NCBI RefSeq assembly: GCF_039954625.1
Contig: NZ_CP157199.1
Location: 1,426,001 to 1,490,000, forward strand
From: Pontimicrobium sp. SW4
Lineage (GTDB): Bacteria > Bacteroidota > Bacteroidia > Flavobacteriales > Flavobacteriaceae
Direction: 5' to 3'
Length of the DNA stretch: 64,000 nt
This document shows positions 8,503 through 18,024 of this stretch, piece by piece. The notes beneath the pieces are model-generated. The model ran no database searches. It was not told the DNA's origin and was given only the letters and a program-made list of their open reading frames with translations. Every line of letters begins with the position of its first letter. Within the stretch, counting starts at the first letter, position 1. The translations under genes were made by a program, and so were the position numbers.

Positions 8503-9267
8503 TTACAGAATATGTTTAATCCAACCTCCATCAACAGCTAAGGAGGTACCAGTAATATAACTCGCTCTTTCACTTGCTAAAAAAGTGACTGCTGCTGCGA
8601 ATTCTTCTGGATTACCGAAACGTTTAAGAGGAATTTCATTAATGGCTGATGCAAATGAAGGATTGCTATCAATTAAAGATAAAAGCCTATTAGTCTTTGT
8701 GTATCCAGGCATCACATTATTTACTGTAATATTGTGTTTCCCTAATTCGCTTGCCAAAGTTTTTGTTAAACCAGCAACCGACGCTCTAACGGAATTTGAC
8801 AAAATTAAATTATCAACAGGTTGTTTTACTGCTTGTGAAGTGATGGCAATGATTCTTCCCCATTGTTGCTGTTTCATACCAGGGATAACAGCTTTTATTA
8901 ATGACACAGTACTTGCTAATAATAGCTTGTAAGTGTTGTCCCAGTCGTCCATCGATAAATCTTCAAATTTTCCTGAAGGTGGCCCTCCAGTATTTGTTAT
9001 TAAAATATCAACTTTCTTATGATGATTAAAAACAGTTTTTAAAACGGAAGCTCTTTCCTTTTCATTAGCTAAATCACCAGAAATAGCTAGAACTTTAGTT
9101 TGAAACTTATGCTCTAATTCATTTCTGGTGGTTTCTAATTTATCTTTATTTCTACCATTAATAATGACAGTTGCACCTTCCTTTGCTAATTCTACAGCAA
9201 CAGCTTTACCCAAACCGTCACTAGACGCAGCAATAAAGGCTATTTTACCTTTTAAACCTAAATCCAT
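8503..9267 (-). CDS. Atypical SDR-family protein lacking the Tyr-Lys pair
   Basis: The protein has 254 residues with an SDR fold. The glycine motif is altered (AASSDGLG, 13-20), and TNTGGPPSG (91-99) replaces the usual NNAG. At the catalytic Tyr-x-x-x-Lys position it reads Ser157-Asn-Ser-Val-Arg161. These features match the subgroup of beta-ketoacyl-reductase-like SDRs (BKR_like) that I recall as imperfect matches to both the NAD motif and the catalytic tetrad. The fold and the C-terminal ITGTSLAVDGGW are intact, so it is a real gene. Its catalytic ability and substrate are unknown. It abuts both neighbours with zero spacing. Confidence 0.9.
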   Translation of the reverse strand: MDLGLKGKIAFIAASSDGLGKAVAVELAKEGATVIINGRNKDKLETTRNELEHKFQTKVLAISGDLANEKERASVLKTVFNHHKKVDILITNTGGPPSGKFEDLSMDDWDNTYKLLLASTVSLIKAVIPGMKQQQWGRIIAITSQAVKQPVDNLILSNSVRASVAGLTKTLASELGKHNITVNNVMPGYTKTNRLLSLIDSNPSFASAINEIPLKRFGNPEEFAAAVTFLASERASYITGTSLAVDGGWIKHIL

Positions 9268-9627
9268 TTATTTTCGCAAATAATCGTCCGTACCATCTAG
9301 CCAATCTTCACGTATTGGTGACCAAGTATCAATTTCTTCAACATCACCAATCATTAGGGCTTCATGTGGTACATGAGCTGGAATCACTACAGAGTCTCCT
9401 GGTCCTAAATCCATAGTTTGCTCTTTATTGGCACCAAACCAAAAACGTATTGTTCCAGAAATTACCTGTGTAACTTGCTCGTTATGATGCTCATGAAGCG
9501 GCACTAAAAACCCATCTTTAAATTTCATTTTTGCAACCATAACCTTATCTCCATAAATCATTCTACGTTGCATTTTATCAGTAACCTGTTCTACAGGTAC
9601 ATCATCCCAATTAACTTTTTTAACCAT
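9268..9627 (-). CDS. Small single-domain cupin, KdgF-like
   Basis: This 119-residue protein has a single cupin barrel. Motif 1 is PLHEHHNEQVTQVISG (His45, His47 and His48 with Glu50/Gln51), and motif 2 is PGDSVVIPAHVPHEAL. The tail, DTWSPIREDWL, resembles KdgF-type cupins, which bind a divalent metal and help linearise unsaturated uronates in pectin or alginate breakdown. Many small cupins look alike, so the substrate assignment is weak. It is the first gene of a cupin-SDR-SDR operon with zero-gap junctions, which suggests one short metabolic route. Confidence 0.88.
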   Translation of the reverse strand: MVKKVNWDDVPVEQVTDKMQRRMIYGDKVMVAKMKFKDGFLVPLHEHHNEQVTQVISGTIRFWFGANKEQTMDLGPGDSVVIPAHVPHEALMIGDVEEIDTWSPIREDWLDGTDDYLRK

Positions 9628-9643
9628 ATTATCTTTTATTTAA

Positions 9644-9844
9644 TTAACAACAAACGCCAAATTCTCGTAATATAAGTGCAATTCCAATCATAATAAAACC
9701 TATTCCACCAGTTCTTATTTTGAACTCTCAACTTCCCTTTGATTCTCTATTCTTAATTTTTACTTCATAAAAGTATATTAAAGCTATTCCAAAAATAATG
9801 GATACAAAAGCAAGAATAATATTCAATAAAGAACTTAACGTCAT
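9644..9844 (-). pseudogene. Small membrane protein gene interrupted by an in-frame TGA
   Basis: An ATG at 9844 overlaps the upstream stop (TAATG). The frame encodes 38 residues with one membrane segment (SLLNIILAFVSIIFGIALIY), then TGA at 9728-9730. It stays open in the same frame for 27 more residues containing a second membrane segment (GGIGFIMIGIALIL) before TAA at 9644-9646. The TGA could be a single-base change from TGG (Trp). The most economical reading is a two-helix membrane protein of about 66 residues broken by one nonsense change, or a sequencing error. A shortened one-helix protein is the alternative. Confidence 0.5.
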
Positions 9845-12630
9845 TAATTCTTTATCAATTCTAAACCTTGGTTAATCCCTTTTTCAATAGCTGGAACTCC
9901 TCTTTCCATCCAAACTGGTTTTGGAGCGCCTTTTAAATAATGATCAAAAAATTGTTGCATTCTAATATTGAAATCTTTTCTGTTTTGCATTTTTAATGGC
10001 CAATGTCTTGCTCCGTTATAATTTAATAACCATGATGGCTTTCCTAATCGTCTAAGAGCGGTAAAATATTCAATACCTTGATACCATGGTACATGGCCAT
10101 CTTTATCATTATGCATAATTAATAATGGAGTATTTACTTTATCCATATTATAAATTGGTGAGTTTTCTACATAACGTTGTGGATATTCCCAAGGCGTTCC
10201 TCCTATTCTACTTTGCGTATGCTCATATTGAAATTGACGACTTAAACCAGAATCCCATCTAATTCCTCCAAATGCACTAATCATATTAACTACTGGAGCG
10301 CCAGATTCAGCTGCTTTGAAAATATCTGTTTTTGTTACTAAATATGCTATTTGATATCCACCCCAACTGTGCCCTTGGGTTCCAATATTGTCTTTATCTA
10401 CAAAGCCTTTTTCAACTAAAGATGTAATTCCAGGAATAACGCAATTAAAAGCACTTTCACCTGGGTAACCTTCACGGTAATACACATCAGGGTTAAAAAT
10501 TAAATATCCTCTACTTGCATAAAAACTATAATTAATTGATGATCGTCCTGGAGATGGTGCTTTATGTCTATAAAGTCCATTTGAACTCTTTTCATAAAAG
10601 TTAACAATCATTGGGTATTTTTTATTTGGATCGAAATTTTCTGGTTTAATAAGCATACCTTCTAATTCCATACCATCTAAAGATGTCCATTTAACTATCT
10701 CAGCAGTTCCCCAATTATATTCACTTTGTTGCGGATTAGCATTGCTAATAACTTTGCTATTTTTAAAACTTAAATCGGAAATTCTAATGTTTGGAAACTC
10801 TTCAAAAGATTGTCTTGAAAAAATTACTTTATCGCTATTTCTAGCTTTAATAGGTCTAGAATATGAATAAGGTCCAGACAGCAATTGTTTTCCTTTTCCA
10901 TTTTTAGCATTGTATTCATAATAACCAGAGTTCTTATTGTTTTCATCAAAAGTCGTTAATAGCCACTCGCCAGAATCATCAATAAAATCTTCATCAATAT
11001 CTAGTCTTACATAACGATAGGTTACTTTTTGTTCTCTTCCTTTAGTTAATCTAATACTTGAACCATTGCTTGGATTGAACTTCCAAATATCGTATCTATC
11101 ATAAATTAGCACAGACTCATCATTTTTAGTCCAACCAGCAGAACCATAAGATCCTGGATAGTTAGGAGAATCGTTTAACTCGTTATAAAACACTTTCCCT
11201 TTTGTTAAATTTATGCGCTTGTTTGTAGCTAAGTTATATGCTATCCAAGTACTATCTATTGAATGATAACCAAACACATACTTCCCTTTTGGGCTCAAGC
11301 TCATCGATGAAGGAGCATTGGTTAGCACTTGTTTACTAGTTCCACTAGTTACATCGATAACTGCATAATCACTATTTCTTCTTCCAGTCCATTGACTTTC
11401 TAACATATATGGCTCAGGATTACTTATTAATGCAATTGATGCATTGCCTTTATCTGTTAATCTAGCGTTCGGAAATTCAGTTGTAGCAAGTTGCACAAGT
11501 TTTTTATTGTTTAAGTGCACAACTGTTTGGTATGATTTCTTTTGGTCATTTTTTACTTGAATCTCTTGAACTGTATACAAACGCGGTTCGTCATAAGTCC
11601 AAACTTCTACATCCACTATTTCTTCTTTTAAAAGTGTGGTATCTTTTACAATTGGAGGTGTTGCTAAGCCAAAATATAATTTAGAATCATCTTGCGAAAA
11701 ACTTATATTACCATCAGACGATACACGATAGCCTTTTGGAGCAGAGATGTCATCAGCAATTATAGATGCTTTCGCTTGCCCTTCACTCCAATGGTATAAC
11801 TTATTTGGTCTCACAAGTGTTTTAGTTGTATCGGTATCAACAACGAAACCTAAGTTTTTACCAGAATCGCTAAATTGTAGTTGATAATATTTAGCTTTGT
11901 TATTTGCTTCAAATACATTAGAAATACTTCCATTATCAAAGTTCTTAATATAAACACCTGAATTTGCTTTATTATCCTCGCCTGTGGTTACATAAACTAA
12001 ACGCTTACCTTCTTTAGCAAAACTAAAATCTGTTACATACTTTAACGTATCCTCTTTACCGCTTACTAAATCTCTAACGACTAAGTGGTAACCATTATCT
12101 TTACTTACTTTTTTAGTTTTCTTTTTGCTAGTATTCTTTTTAGTATCACTAGTATCTTCAGATTTTTCTTTCTTTATATCTGTTAAATAATAACCAACTA
12201 CATCTGACCATTTACTAGGTGCTTTATAAGATTTTACATTAGCAATTTTTGTTAAAGACTTAGTTTTTAAATTAAAAATACCCAAGGTATCATTTGGCAT
12301 TTTATCTTTTTTCACTTTACGTCGTTTCATTTCTGTAATACTATCTTTCCATGCTTTTATAGTGAATAATGCATAGTTAGAATCGTAGGTTAATCGCCCA
12401 TTTTCTGAACGTTCATGCTCAAAAATTAATGAAGCATTCGCATCTTTAATTTTTAAATGATTGTCTTTTTCTCCTTTTTCTAAGGTGTATACAACAAATT
12501 TACCATCAATAGAAATTGCTTGATTCTTTATGGTATTCCAAATATCAAAATCTTTGTGATCTAATATTTTTTTTTGAGCAAATGAATTAACTCCAATAAA
12601 TAATAAAGTAATGTATAGTACTTGTTTCAT
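9844..12630 (-). CDS. S9 family prolyl oligopeptidase, secreted
   Basis: The protein has 928 residues. A signal peptide (MKQVLYITLLFIGVNSFAQ) is followed by a long propeller-like region containing a Lys/Ser-rich insert (KKNTSKKKTKK), then a C-terminal alpha/beta-hydrolase domain. The catalytic motif GTQGHSWGGYQ puts the nucleophile at Ser755. A charge-relay Asp in MHNDKDGHVPW and His in GARHWPL complete the triad. It should be an exported aminopeptidase or dipeptidyl-peptidase-type enzyme of the S9 family. It follows the BNR/VPS10 gene on the same strand, with a hairpin terminator between the two. The small TGA-interrupted membrane gene overlaps its stop. Confidence 0.94.
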   Translation of the reverse strand: MKQVLYITLLFIGVNSFAQKKILDHKDFDIWNTIKNQAISIDGKFVVYTLEKGEKDNHLKIKDANASLIFEHERSENGRLTYDSNYALFTIKAWKDSITEMKRRKVKKDKMPNDTLGIFNLKTKSLTKIANVKSYKAPSKWSDVVGYYLTDIKKEKSEDTSDTKKNTSKKKTKKVSKDNGYHLVVRDLVSGKEDTLKYVTDFSFAKEGKRLVYVTTGEDNKANSGVYIKNFDNGSISNVFEANNKAKYYQLQFSDSGKNLGFVVDTDTTKTLVRPNKLYHWSEGQAKASIIADDISAPKGYRVSSDGNISFSQDDSKLYFGLATPPIVKDTTLLKEEIVDVEVWTYDEPRLYTVQEIQVKNDQKKSYQTVVHLNNKKLVQLATTEFPNARLTDKGNASIALISNPEPYMLESQWTGRRNSDYAVIDVTSGTSKQVLTNAPSSMSLSPKGKYVFGYHSIDSTWIAYNLATNKRINLTKGKVFYNELNDSPNYPGSYGSAGWTKNDESVLIYDRYDIWKFNPSNGSSIRLTKGREQKVTYRYVRLDIDEDFIDDSGEWLLTTFDENNKNSGYYEYNAKNGKGKQLLSGPYSYSRPIKARNSDKVIFSRQSFEEFPNIRISDLSFKNSKVISNANPQQSEYNWGTAEIVKWTSLDGMELEGMLIKPENFDPNKKYPMIVNFYEKSSNGLYRHKAPSPGRSSINYSFYASRGYLIFNPDVYYREGYPGESAFNCVIPGITSLVEKGFVDKDNIGTQGHSWGGYQIAYLVTKTDIFKAAESGAPVVNMISAFGGIRWDSGLSRQFQYEHTQSRIGGTPWEYPQRYVENSPIYNMDKVNTPLLIMHNDKDGHVPWYQGIEYFTALRRLGKPSWLLNYNGARHWPLKMQNRKDFNIRMQQFFDHYLKGAPKPVWMERGVPAIEKGINQGLELIKN

Positions 12631-12658
12631 CTTTTAAATTTTGCTTTTATAAATTTTA

Positions 12659-12691
12659 AAAGAGCTACTAGAATAGTATTAGTAGCTCTTT
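12659..12691 (-). terminator. Hairpin terminator after the BNR/VPS10 gene
   Basis: AAAGAGCTACTA (12659-12670) and TAGTAGCTCTTT (12680-12691) form a perfect 12-bp stem with a 9-nt loop. On the minus strand the second arm runs into a TTTTAAAATT tract. It separates the BNR gene from the S9 peptidase gene, so the two may be only partly co-transcribed. Confidence 0.7.
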
Positions 12692-12700
12692 AATATACTA

Positions 12701-15700
12701 TTAATCGTTTTTCATTCCTTGCCCTTCAATCCAAGGGGCACCAGTAGCCTTTAAATCTCGTTCAATTTCTGGTAGTGTGTTATTAAGAACAGTTTTGAGT
12801 TTAGCCTTGACTTTTTCTAACTGACTTTTTACTCTTTTCAGCATCGCTTGGTGTTCATCTGTAGGTCCGTATGTGTTTCCTGATGCTCTCCAACCAAGAG
12901 AATTTCCTTCACTAGCTCTTGGGTTAGATCGTTCTCCAATCTCTCCTTTAGTATCATCACCATTCAGTTCTTTATCAATATCTAATAAAACAATACGCGC
13001 ATCATTAATTCTTTTGAATAAATCATCATTTGGCTTTTCTGCTTTATTCAATGCTCTTTCCATAGCATCAATTGTTTGAATACTTCTTGATAATGCAACA
13101 TTAGTTGCGGTTAAATCCTGCTGGAAAGCAAAAGCTTCGTTTCTAAAGGCGCTCATTTCTGCATATGATTTTCTCTTTAAAGCACCATCATACATAGGTA
13201 CTACTTTAAAAGACTTTGGTCCTTCTAGTACAGTATTAATACCATCTACTCGTTTTACAATAGTTAGGGTATAATCTCCAGGAGTAGCCATAACACCACC
13301 TCCACCAAAACCGCTACCGCGAGATTGTAATCTTTCACCACCTTTATTTGGATAAGTAAGAGACCAATTAACTCTATTAAATCCTTTTCGATTTGTTCCT
13401 TCTACAGTGTTAACAACATTTCCATTCGCATCTTTTATTATTAATAAAATGTGTGGTCCCTGTTGCCTGTTCTCCGTTTCTATAGCATCCCAACTAGGGA
13501 AATCTGTATTGGTTTTTTCTCTAGCTTTACGTTCATCCTTTAGAGATTTTACTTTATTCGACATATAATAAGTAAAAATTGCACCAAAAGGAGGGTTTTT
13601 TGCTGAGTATTCATTATCTCCTTGACTACCAACTCTACTATTAGGACTGTACCAAAGCGCATCTTTTATTGGAAATAAAGTTGCTTCTTTTGATAACATA
13701 GAATCTTCAAATTCACGTAAAGGAGTAATATCATCTAAAATAAAAATTCCTCTACCAAATGAAGCTGCTACTAAGTCATTTTCTCTTCTTTGTATAGTAA
13801 TATCTCTAATTGCAATTGTTGGAATACCACTTTTAAGTTGCATCCAATTTTTTCCGCCATTTCTGGTAAAGTAAACCCCAAATTCAGTTGCTGCAAATAA
13901 TAAATCTTTCTTTATATGATCTTGAACTAAACGCCATGTTAACAATGTTTTTGGCAAATCTCCATTCATGAGTGTCCAAGATTTTCCTTTATCAGTACTT
14001 TTAATTAAATATGGTTTATAATCCCCATACTTATGATTATCCAAAGCCGCATAAACAACATTGGCGTCAAATAAATCAGCTCTTACATCATTAACAAAAG
14101 CTGTTGATGGTACCCCTTTGATATTTCCTAAAGCAAATTTTTTCCAATTTGCACCACCATTTTCAGTCACTTGAATTAATCCATCATCAGTCCCAGCATA
14201 TAGCAATCCTTCTTCTTTTGGAGATTCAGCTAAGGATGTTATTGTATTATAATTTGACATGGCTCCAATGTCCCATGCATTATCCCAACTTTGCTGTTTG
14301 TCATCATAAAAAGGCAATGTTATTCTTTCTTGATTTAAAGTTAGATCTGATGAAATCGGTGTCCAACCATCTCCTCTATTTTCAGATTTCCAAACCCTTT
14401 GTGATGCAAAATAAAGTCTTGTTGGATTATGCGGGCTTACTAATATTGGCGCATCCCAATTAAAACGCTCAAAAGGATCACCTTCTCTAGCTTGAGGTTG
14501 AATAAATACTGTTTCTCTAGTAGTTTGATCAATTCTCCATAAGGCACCTTGTTGGAACTCTCCATAAGTGATATTAGGATTTCCAGGTTCAGTTGCGGAT
14601 TGATGACCATCTGCTCCTAAGGTTTTCCACCAATCGATATTTTTTATTCCATCAGCAAACACTGTTCTAGAAGCTCCTCCTTGAGAACCATTGTCTTGTG
14701 TCCCTCCATATACTTTATAAAAAGGCTCACTATCATCTACAGCAATTTTAAAGAATTGTGTAATAGGCAGATTGCTAACATATTTCCAGCTATTAGTTAA
14801 ATCGAAACTTTCATAAAGTCCTCCGTCTGTTCCAAACAAAACATAATTAGGATCAGAAGCTTTAAATGCCATGGCATGACTATCAACGTGCTTATTGCGT
14901 TCGTTCATTCTATTAAATATCTTACCATGATCATCGGAAATTAGCACCGTATTGTTCATCAAAAACAATTTACCCTCATGATGCGGCGAAGCATATAACT
15001 CTTGGTAATAATGAGGTCCAGTACCACCAGAAACAGTATTAGATTGTTTAACCCATGATTCTCCTTTGTTTTCAGACATATAAAAACCACCTTTTTTTCT
15101 ATCTGTTTCAATTACAGCATAAATAACATCCGAATCAAATGGAGATATAGCTAATCCTATTTTACCCAAATTTGAACCAGGTAATCCTTTTTTTAGTTTT
15201 GTCCAAGTATTCCCTCCATCAGTACTTTTATGAATTCCTGTACCTGGGCCTCCACCCATATATGCAGCAACTGTACGATGTCTTTGCCAACTAGCAGCGT
15301 ATAAAATATCTGGATTGTTATGATCTATTACAATGTCTGTTGCTCCTACCCATTCACTATCTCCAAGTGTGCGATTCCATGTTTTTCCACCATCAGTAGT
15401 TTTATAAACACCTCGTTCTCCTCCTTTGCTCCAAAGAGGACCTTGAGAAGCAACCCAAACTATGTCTGAGTTTTCTGGATGAACGATAATGGTTGAAAGA
15501 TGCTCTGATTTTTTAAGCCCCATGTTCTTCCATGACATTCCATCATCATGACTCACATAAATACCATCACCAAATGCAACATGTCGACCACCTACGTTTT
15601 CTCCTGTTCCAACCCAAATAGTGTGAGGGTTAGATGGATCGATAGCAATACTACCTATTGAATATGATGTTTGGTTATCAAAAATTGGCTTCCAAGTTGT

Positions 15701-15931
15701 TCCAGAATTAATTGTTTTCCAGACACCACCAGAGCCAACAGCAACATACCAAACATTTTCGTTTTCTGGATGAATAGCAATGTCTGCTATACGTCCTGAA
15801 GTTAGAGCTGGTCCAATATTTCTAAAACTTAACCCGCTAAAAGTAGATTCATTAATTGTTTGGGAATTTCCTGTGAAAATCATTCCAATTAAGCAAAGCC
15901 AAAGAAATGATCTTTTATAGATAGTCTTCAT
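12701..15931 (-). CDS. Secreted BNR/VPS10-type repeat protein
   Basis: The protein has 1076 residues with a signal peptide ending near GNSQ. Residues about 25-720 are a series of Asp-box/BNR-like units (for example STDGGNTWTKL, KTTDGGKTWNR, ESFDLTNSW, RNGGKNWMQL), which build sortilin-like ten-blade propellers. The C-terminal 300 residues include a GDYTLTIV-type beta region and a helical, Lys-rich segment. Such proteins are often annotated as glycosyl hydrolase or sialidase, but the catalytic residues of sialidases are not evident here. Binding or scaffolding outside the cell is more likely. It lies between secreted peptidases on the same strand, suggesting joint use in protein or peptide degradation. 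Confidence 0.88.
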   Translation of the reverse strand: MKTIYKRSFLWLCLIGMIFTGNSQTINESTFSGLSFRNIGPALTSGRIADIAIHPENENVWYVAVGSGGVWKTINSGTTWKPIFDNQTSYSIGSIAIDPSNPHTIWVGTGENVGGRHVAFGDGIYVSHDDGMSWKNMGLKKSEHLSTIIVHPENSDIVWVASQGPLWSKGGERGVYKTTDGGKTWNRTLGDSEWVGATDIVIDHNNPDILYAASWQRHRTVAAYMGGGPGTGIHKSTDGGNTWTKLKKGLPGSNLGKIGLAISPFDSDVIYAVIETDRKKGGFYMSENKGESWVKQSNTVSGGTGPHYYQELYASPHHEGKLFLMNNTVLISDDHGKIFNRMNERNKHVDSHAMAFKASDPNYVLFGTDGGLYESFDLTNSWKYVSNLPITQFFKIAVDDSEPFYKVYGGTQDNGSQGGASRTVFADGIKNIDWWKTLGADGHQSATEPGNPNITYGEFQQGALWRIDQTTRETVFIQPQAREGDPFERFNWDAPILVSPHNPTRLYFASQRVWKSENRGDGWTPISSDLTLNQERITLPFYDDKQQSWDNAWDIGAMSNYNTITSLAESPKEEGLLYAGTDDGLIQVTENGGANWKKFALGNIKGVPSTAFVNDVRADLFDANVVYAALDNHKYGDYKPYLIKSTDKGKSWTLMNGDLPKTLLTWRLVQDHIKKDLLFAATEFGVYFTRNGGKNWMQLKSGIPTIAIRDITIQRRENDLVAASFGRGIFILDDITPLREFEDSMLSKEATLFPIKDALWYSPNSRVGSQGDNEYSAKNPPFGAIFTYYMSNKVKSLKDERKAREKTNTDFPSWDAIETENRQQGPHILLIIKDANGNVVNTVEGTNRKGFNRVNWSLTYPNKGGERLQSRGSGFGGGGVMATPGDYTLTIVKRVDGINTVLEGPKSFKVVPMYDGALKRKSYAEMSAFRNEAFAFQQDLTATNVALSRSIQTIDAMERALNKAEKPNDDLFKRINDARIVLLDIDKELNGDDTKGEIGERSNPRASEGNSLGWRASGNTYGPTDEHQAMLKRVKSQLEKVKAKLKTVLNNTLPEIERDLKATGAPWIEGQGMKND

Positions 15932-15961
15932 GAATAAAATATTTTTTTAGTTTTTTACTAA

Positions 15962-17848
15962 CTACTTTTTAGTAATTGGAATACGTATTTGAGAAGGGTG
16001 TTTACTTGAGTGGTGTACTATATTATGCGCAACCACACCTACTTTTTCATCATAGTTGTTTCCTCCAGTATTTAAGTTTCTTGCAAAACGCGGAAAATTA
16101 CTACTCGAAATTTCAATACGAATTCTATGCCCTTTTTTAAACAAGTTACTAGTTGACATTGGTGTTAGGTCAACTTCATAAACTTTTCCTTTCTCCATAA
16201 ACACTTCTTTATCGTATCCTTCACGGTAACGCACACGTTGAATAGTTTCATCTAAATTATAAGCTGTTCCATCTGGATACACATCTATTAGTTTAATAGT
16301 AAAATCGGTGTCCTTTACATCTGATGATACAAATAATTTTGATTCAATAAATCCAGTAACTTCTGTGTCTTCCGTTAGGATATCTGTAGTATAGACTAAA
16401 ATATCATGCCTTGCTTCCATATCTTTCTGATCCCTAGCTCCACCTCTAATAGCGTTACCAGTACAACAAACATTTCCTCCATGAGAAGGTACAGGCGCCA
16501 TTGGATCATAAGTAAATCCATCTGGATTATCTTTTCCTGCTTTTTTAGTAGATAATTTTCCATCGCCAAAACGACTATTTGCTTTTCCACCACTATTTAA
16601 GTAGTAAGTTACCATTTCGGTATTTGCTGGTGGCCAAACCTCAGAAGATTGCCATTCATTGCTTCCCATTGTATAATACTGTACTCTAGGTGTTGTTTCT
16701 TTAAAATCATTATCGTCTCCTTTTAACCAAAGATCAAACCACTTAGTTATTTGTTCATCGTAATTTAAGCGTGCATCTCCAACACTACGCTCTCCAACAA
16801 TAGTGTTTTCGGTTGCTCTAGTATAAGCACAGTGTAAGGTTGGTGCTATTACGAGATATTGATTCTCTCGAATAAAAGCATCTTTAGAGTTATTTCTTGC
16901 ATGATTAAAAAGTTTGATGTTTGGAGTAATAGATACATCATACCAAGATGCAAACCAAAAACTTGGTGTGCCTATGTCTTTATCATCATGATAAATTCCT
17001 CCTTTAAACCAATCTGGGTGATTTGGTTTGCGACGAATCATTTTATCAAAAATCTCATGTTTACCATTAATATTCTTAAGTATATCTTGAATTGGCAGAT
17101 GAGTTAAAGCTTCAGACATATCTACAGGTGGATTTTCAGGAGCTAAATCATAAAATCTTGAAATTCTAATCAAATCTTCCTGTGTTGCTCCTTCTGGAAT
17201 TCTTGGCTTGAATTTATCATGTTCAACACCATATAACCAAGAAAAGAATAGCATTTGTTCAGCACCTCCACGATACCAATTTCCTTGTTCATTAATGTCT
17301 CCTACACGTCCAACTCCAGCACCAAAGCCTTGAGGTACCATAGCTGCATGTGATGGATGGTCTAGTGCAGATACTGCCATTTGCCATTCGGCTGTTGAAG
17401 AACATCCAAGAGTTCCAATTTTCCCATTTGACCATGATTGGTTTTTCATCCACTCAAAAGCATCATAGCCATCAGTAAGTGGCGTACCCAAAATATCCCA
17501 TTCACCTTCAGAGTAATAGCGTCCGCGTTCATTTTGCACTACGTAAACATATCCTTTTTTAATATACTCGTATGCACGTTGATAATTGCGTGTACGTTCT
17601 TCTCCATCTCCCCAGGAATTAAAATTATATGGAGTTCTGGAAAAAATTACTGGGTATTTTCCATCTCCTTTTGGTCGATAAATATCAGTGGCCAATCTAA
17701 TACCATCACGCATTGGCATCATGACCTTTTGGTCTACAATGGCTATTTCATTAAGTTTTTCTAAAATATCTTGCTGTGCCTGTAATGCAGAAAAGCTTAC
17801 AAGGAAACAAGCAAGAGCACTGAAAAGAGTAATCGCTCGCTTTTTCAT
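15962..17848 (-). CDS. CocE/NonD family hydrolase (X-Pro dipeptidyl-peptidase type)
   Basis: The protein has 628 residues. A signal peptide ending at ALQAQ is followed by an alpha/beta-hydrolase of the S15/CocE kind. The nucleophile elbow is [11 protein letters not shown] with Ser150. Asp in [12 protein letters not shown] and His in APTLHCAY are the likely partners. The C-terminal jelly-roll (residues about 400-625) ends in [17 protein letters not shown], which is characteristic of the PepX C-terminal domain. It should be exported and act on acyl-ester or Xaa-Pro peptide bonds. It is the first gene of the 17848-9844 minus-strand group, 30 bp before the BNR gene. A TACCTTTA motif at 17881-17888 may be its -7 box. 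Confidence 0.9.
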   Translation of the reverse strand: MKKRAITLFSALACFLVSFSALQAQQDILEKLNEIAIVDQKVMMPMRDGIRLATDIYRPKGDGKYPVIFSRTPYNFNSWGDGEERTRNYQRAYEYIKKGYVYVVQNERGRYYSEGEWDILGTPLTDGYDAFEWMKNQSWSNGKIGTLGCSSTAEWQMAVSALDHPSHAAMVPQGFGAGVGRVGDINEQGNWYRGGAEQMLFFSWLYGVEHDKFKPRIPEGATQEDLIRISRFYDLAPENPPVDMSEALTHLPIQDILKNINGKHEIFDKMIRRKPNHPDWFKGGIYHDDKDIGTPSFWFASWYDVSITPNIKLFNHARNNSKDAFIRENQYLVIAPTLHCAYTRATENTIVGERSVGDARLNYDEQITKWFDLWLKGDDNDFKETTPRVQYYTMGSNEWQSSEVWPPANTEMVTYYLNSGGKANSRFGDGKLSTKKAGKDNPDGFTYDPMAPVPSHGGNVCCTGNAIRGGARDQKDMEARHDILVYTTDILTEDTEVTGFIESKLFVSSDVKDTDFTIKLIDVYPDGTAYNLDETIQRVRYREGYDKEVFMEKGKVYEVDLTPMSTSNLFKKGHRIRIEISSSNFPRFARNLNTGGNNYDEKVGVVAHNIVHHSSKHPSQIRIPITKK

Positions 17849-17992
17849 TATATAAATATTGGTTGGTTAAATAATTGACTTAAAGGTAGGAAATTGTAGT
17901 AATAGATTAAAGCTTGTTTTAACTTTTAACAATTTTAAAAGAAATGAAATATTTAATTATGAGGATTAAAACAAAATTAAATTCATTTTTTT

Positions 17993-18000
17993 TACTTTGC
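17993..18000 (+). promoter_or_regulatory. Near-consensus -7 element before topB
   Basis: TACTTTGC, one base short of the TAnnTTTG spacing, lies 25 bp before the GTG at 18025. If used, it starts the transcript downstream of the upstream in-frame ATG at 17944 and supports the GTG start. Confidence 0.35.
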
Positions 18001-18024
18001 AACTCTTATAAAATTAAACTATTT

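Noticed and set aside
14149-14463. 104-codon plus-strand frame inside the BNR/VPS10 gene
   Set aside because: Antisense to a long, clearly coding frame; composition is not protein-like.
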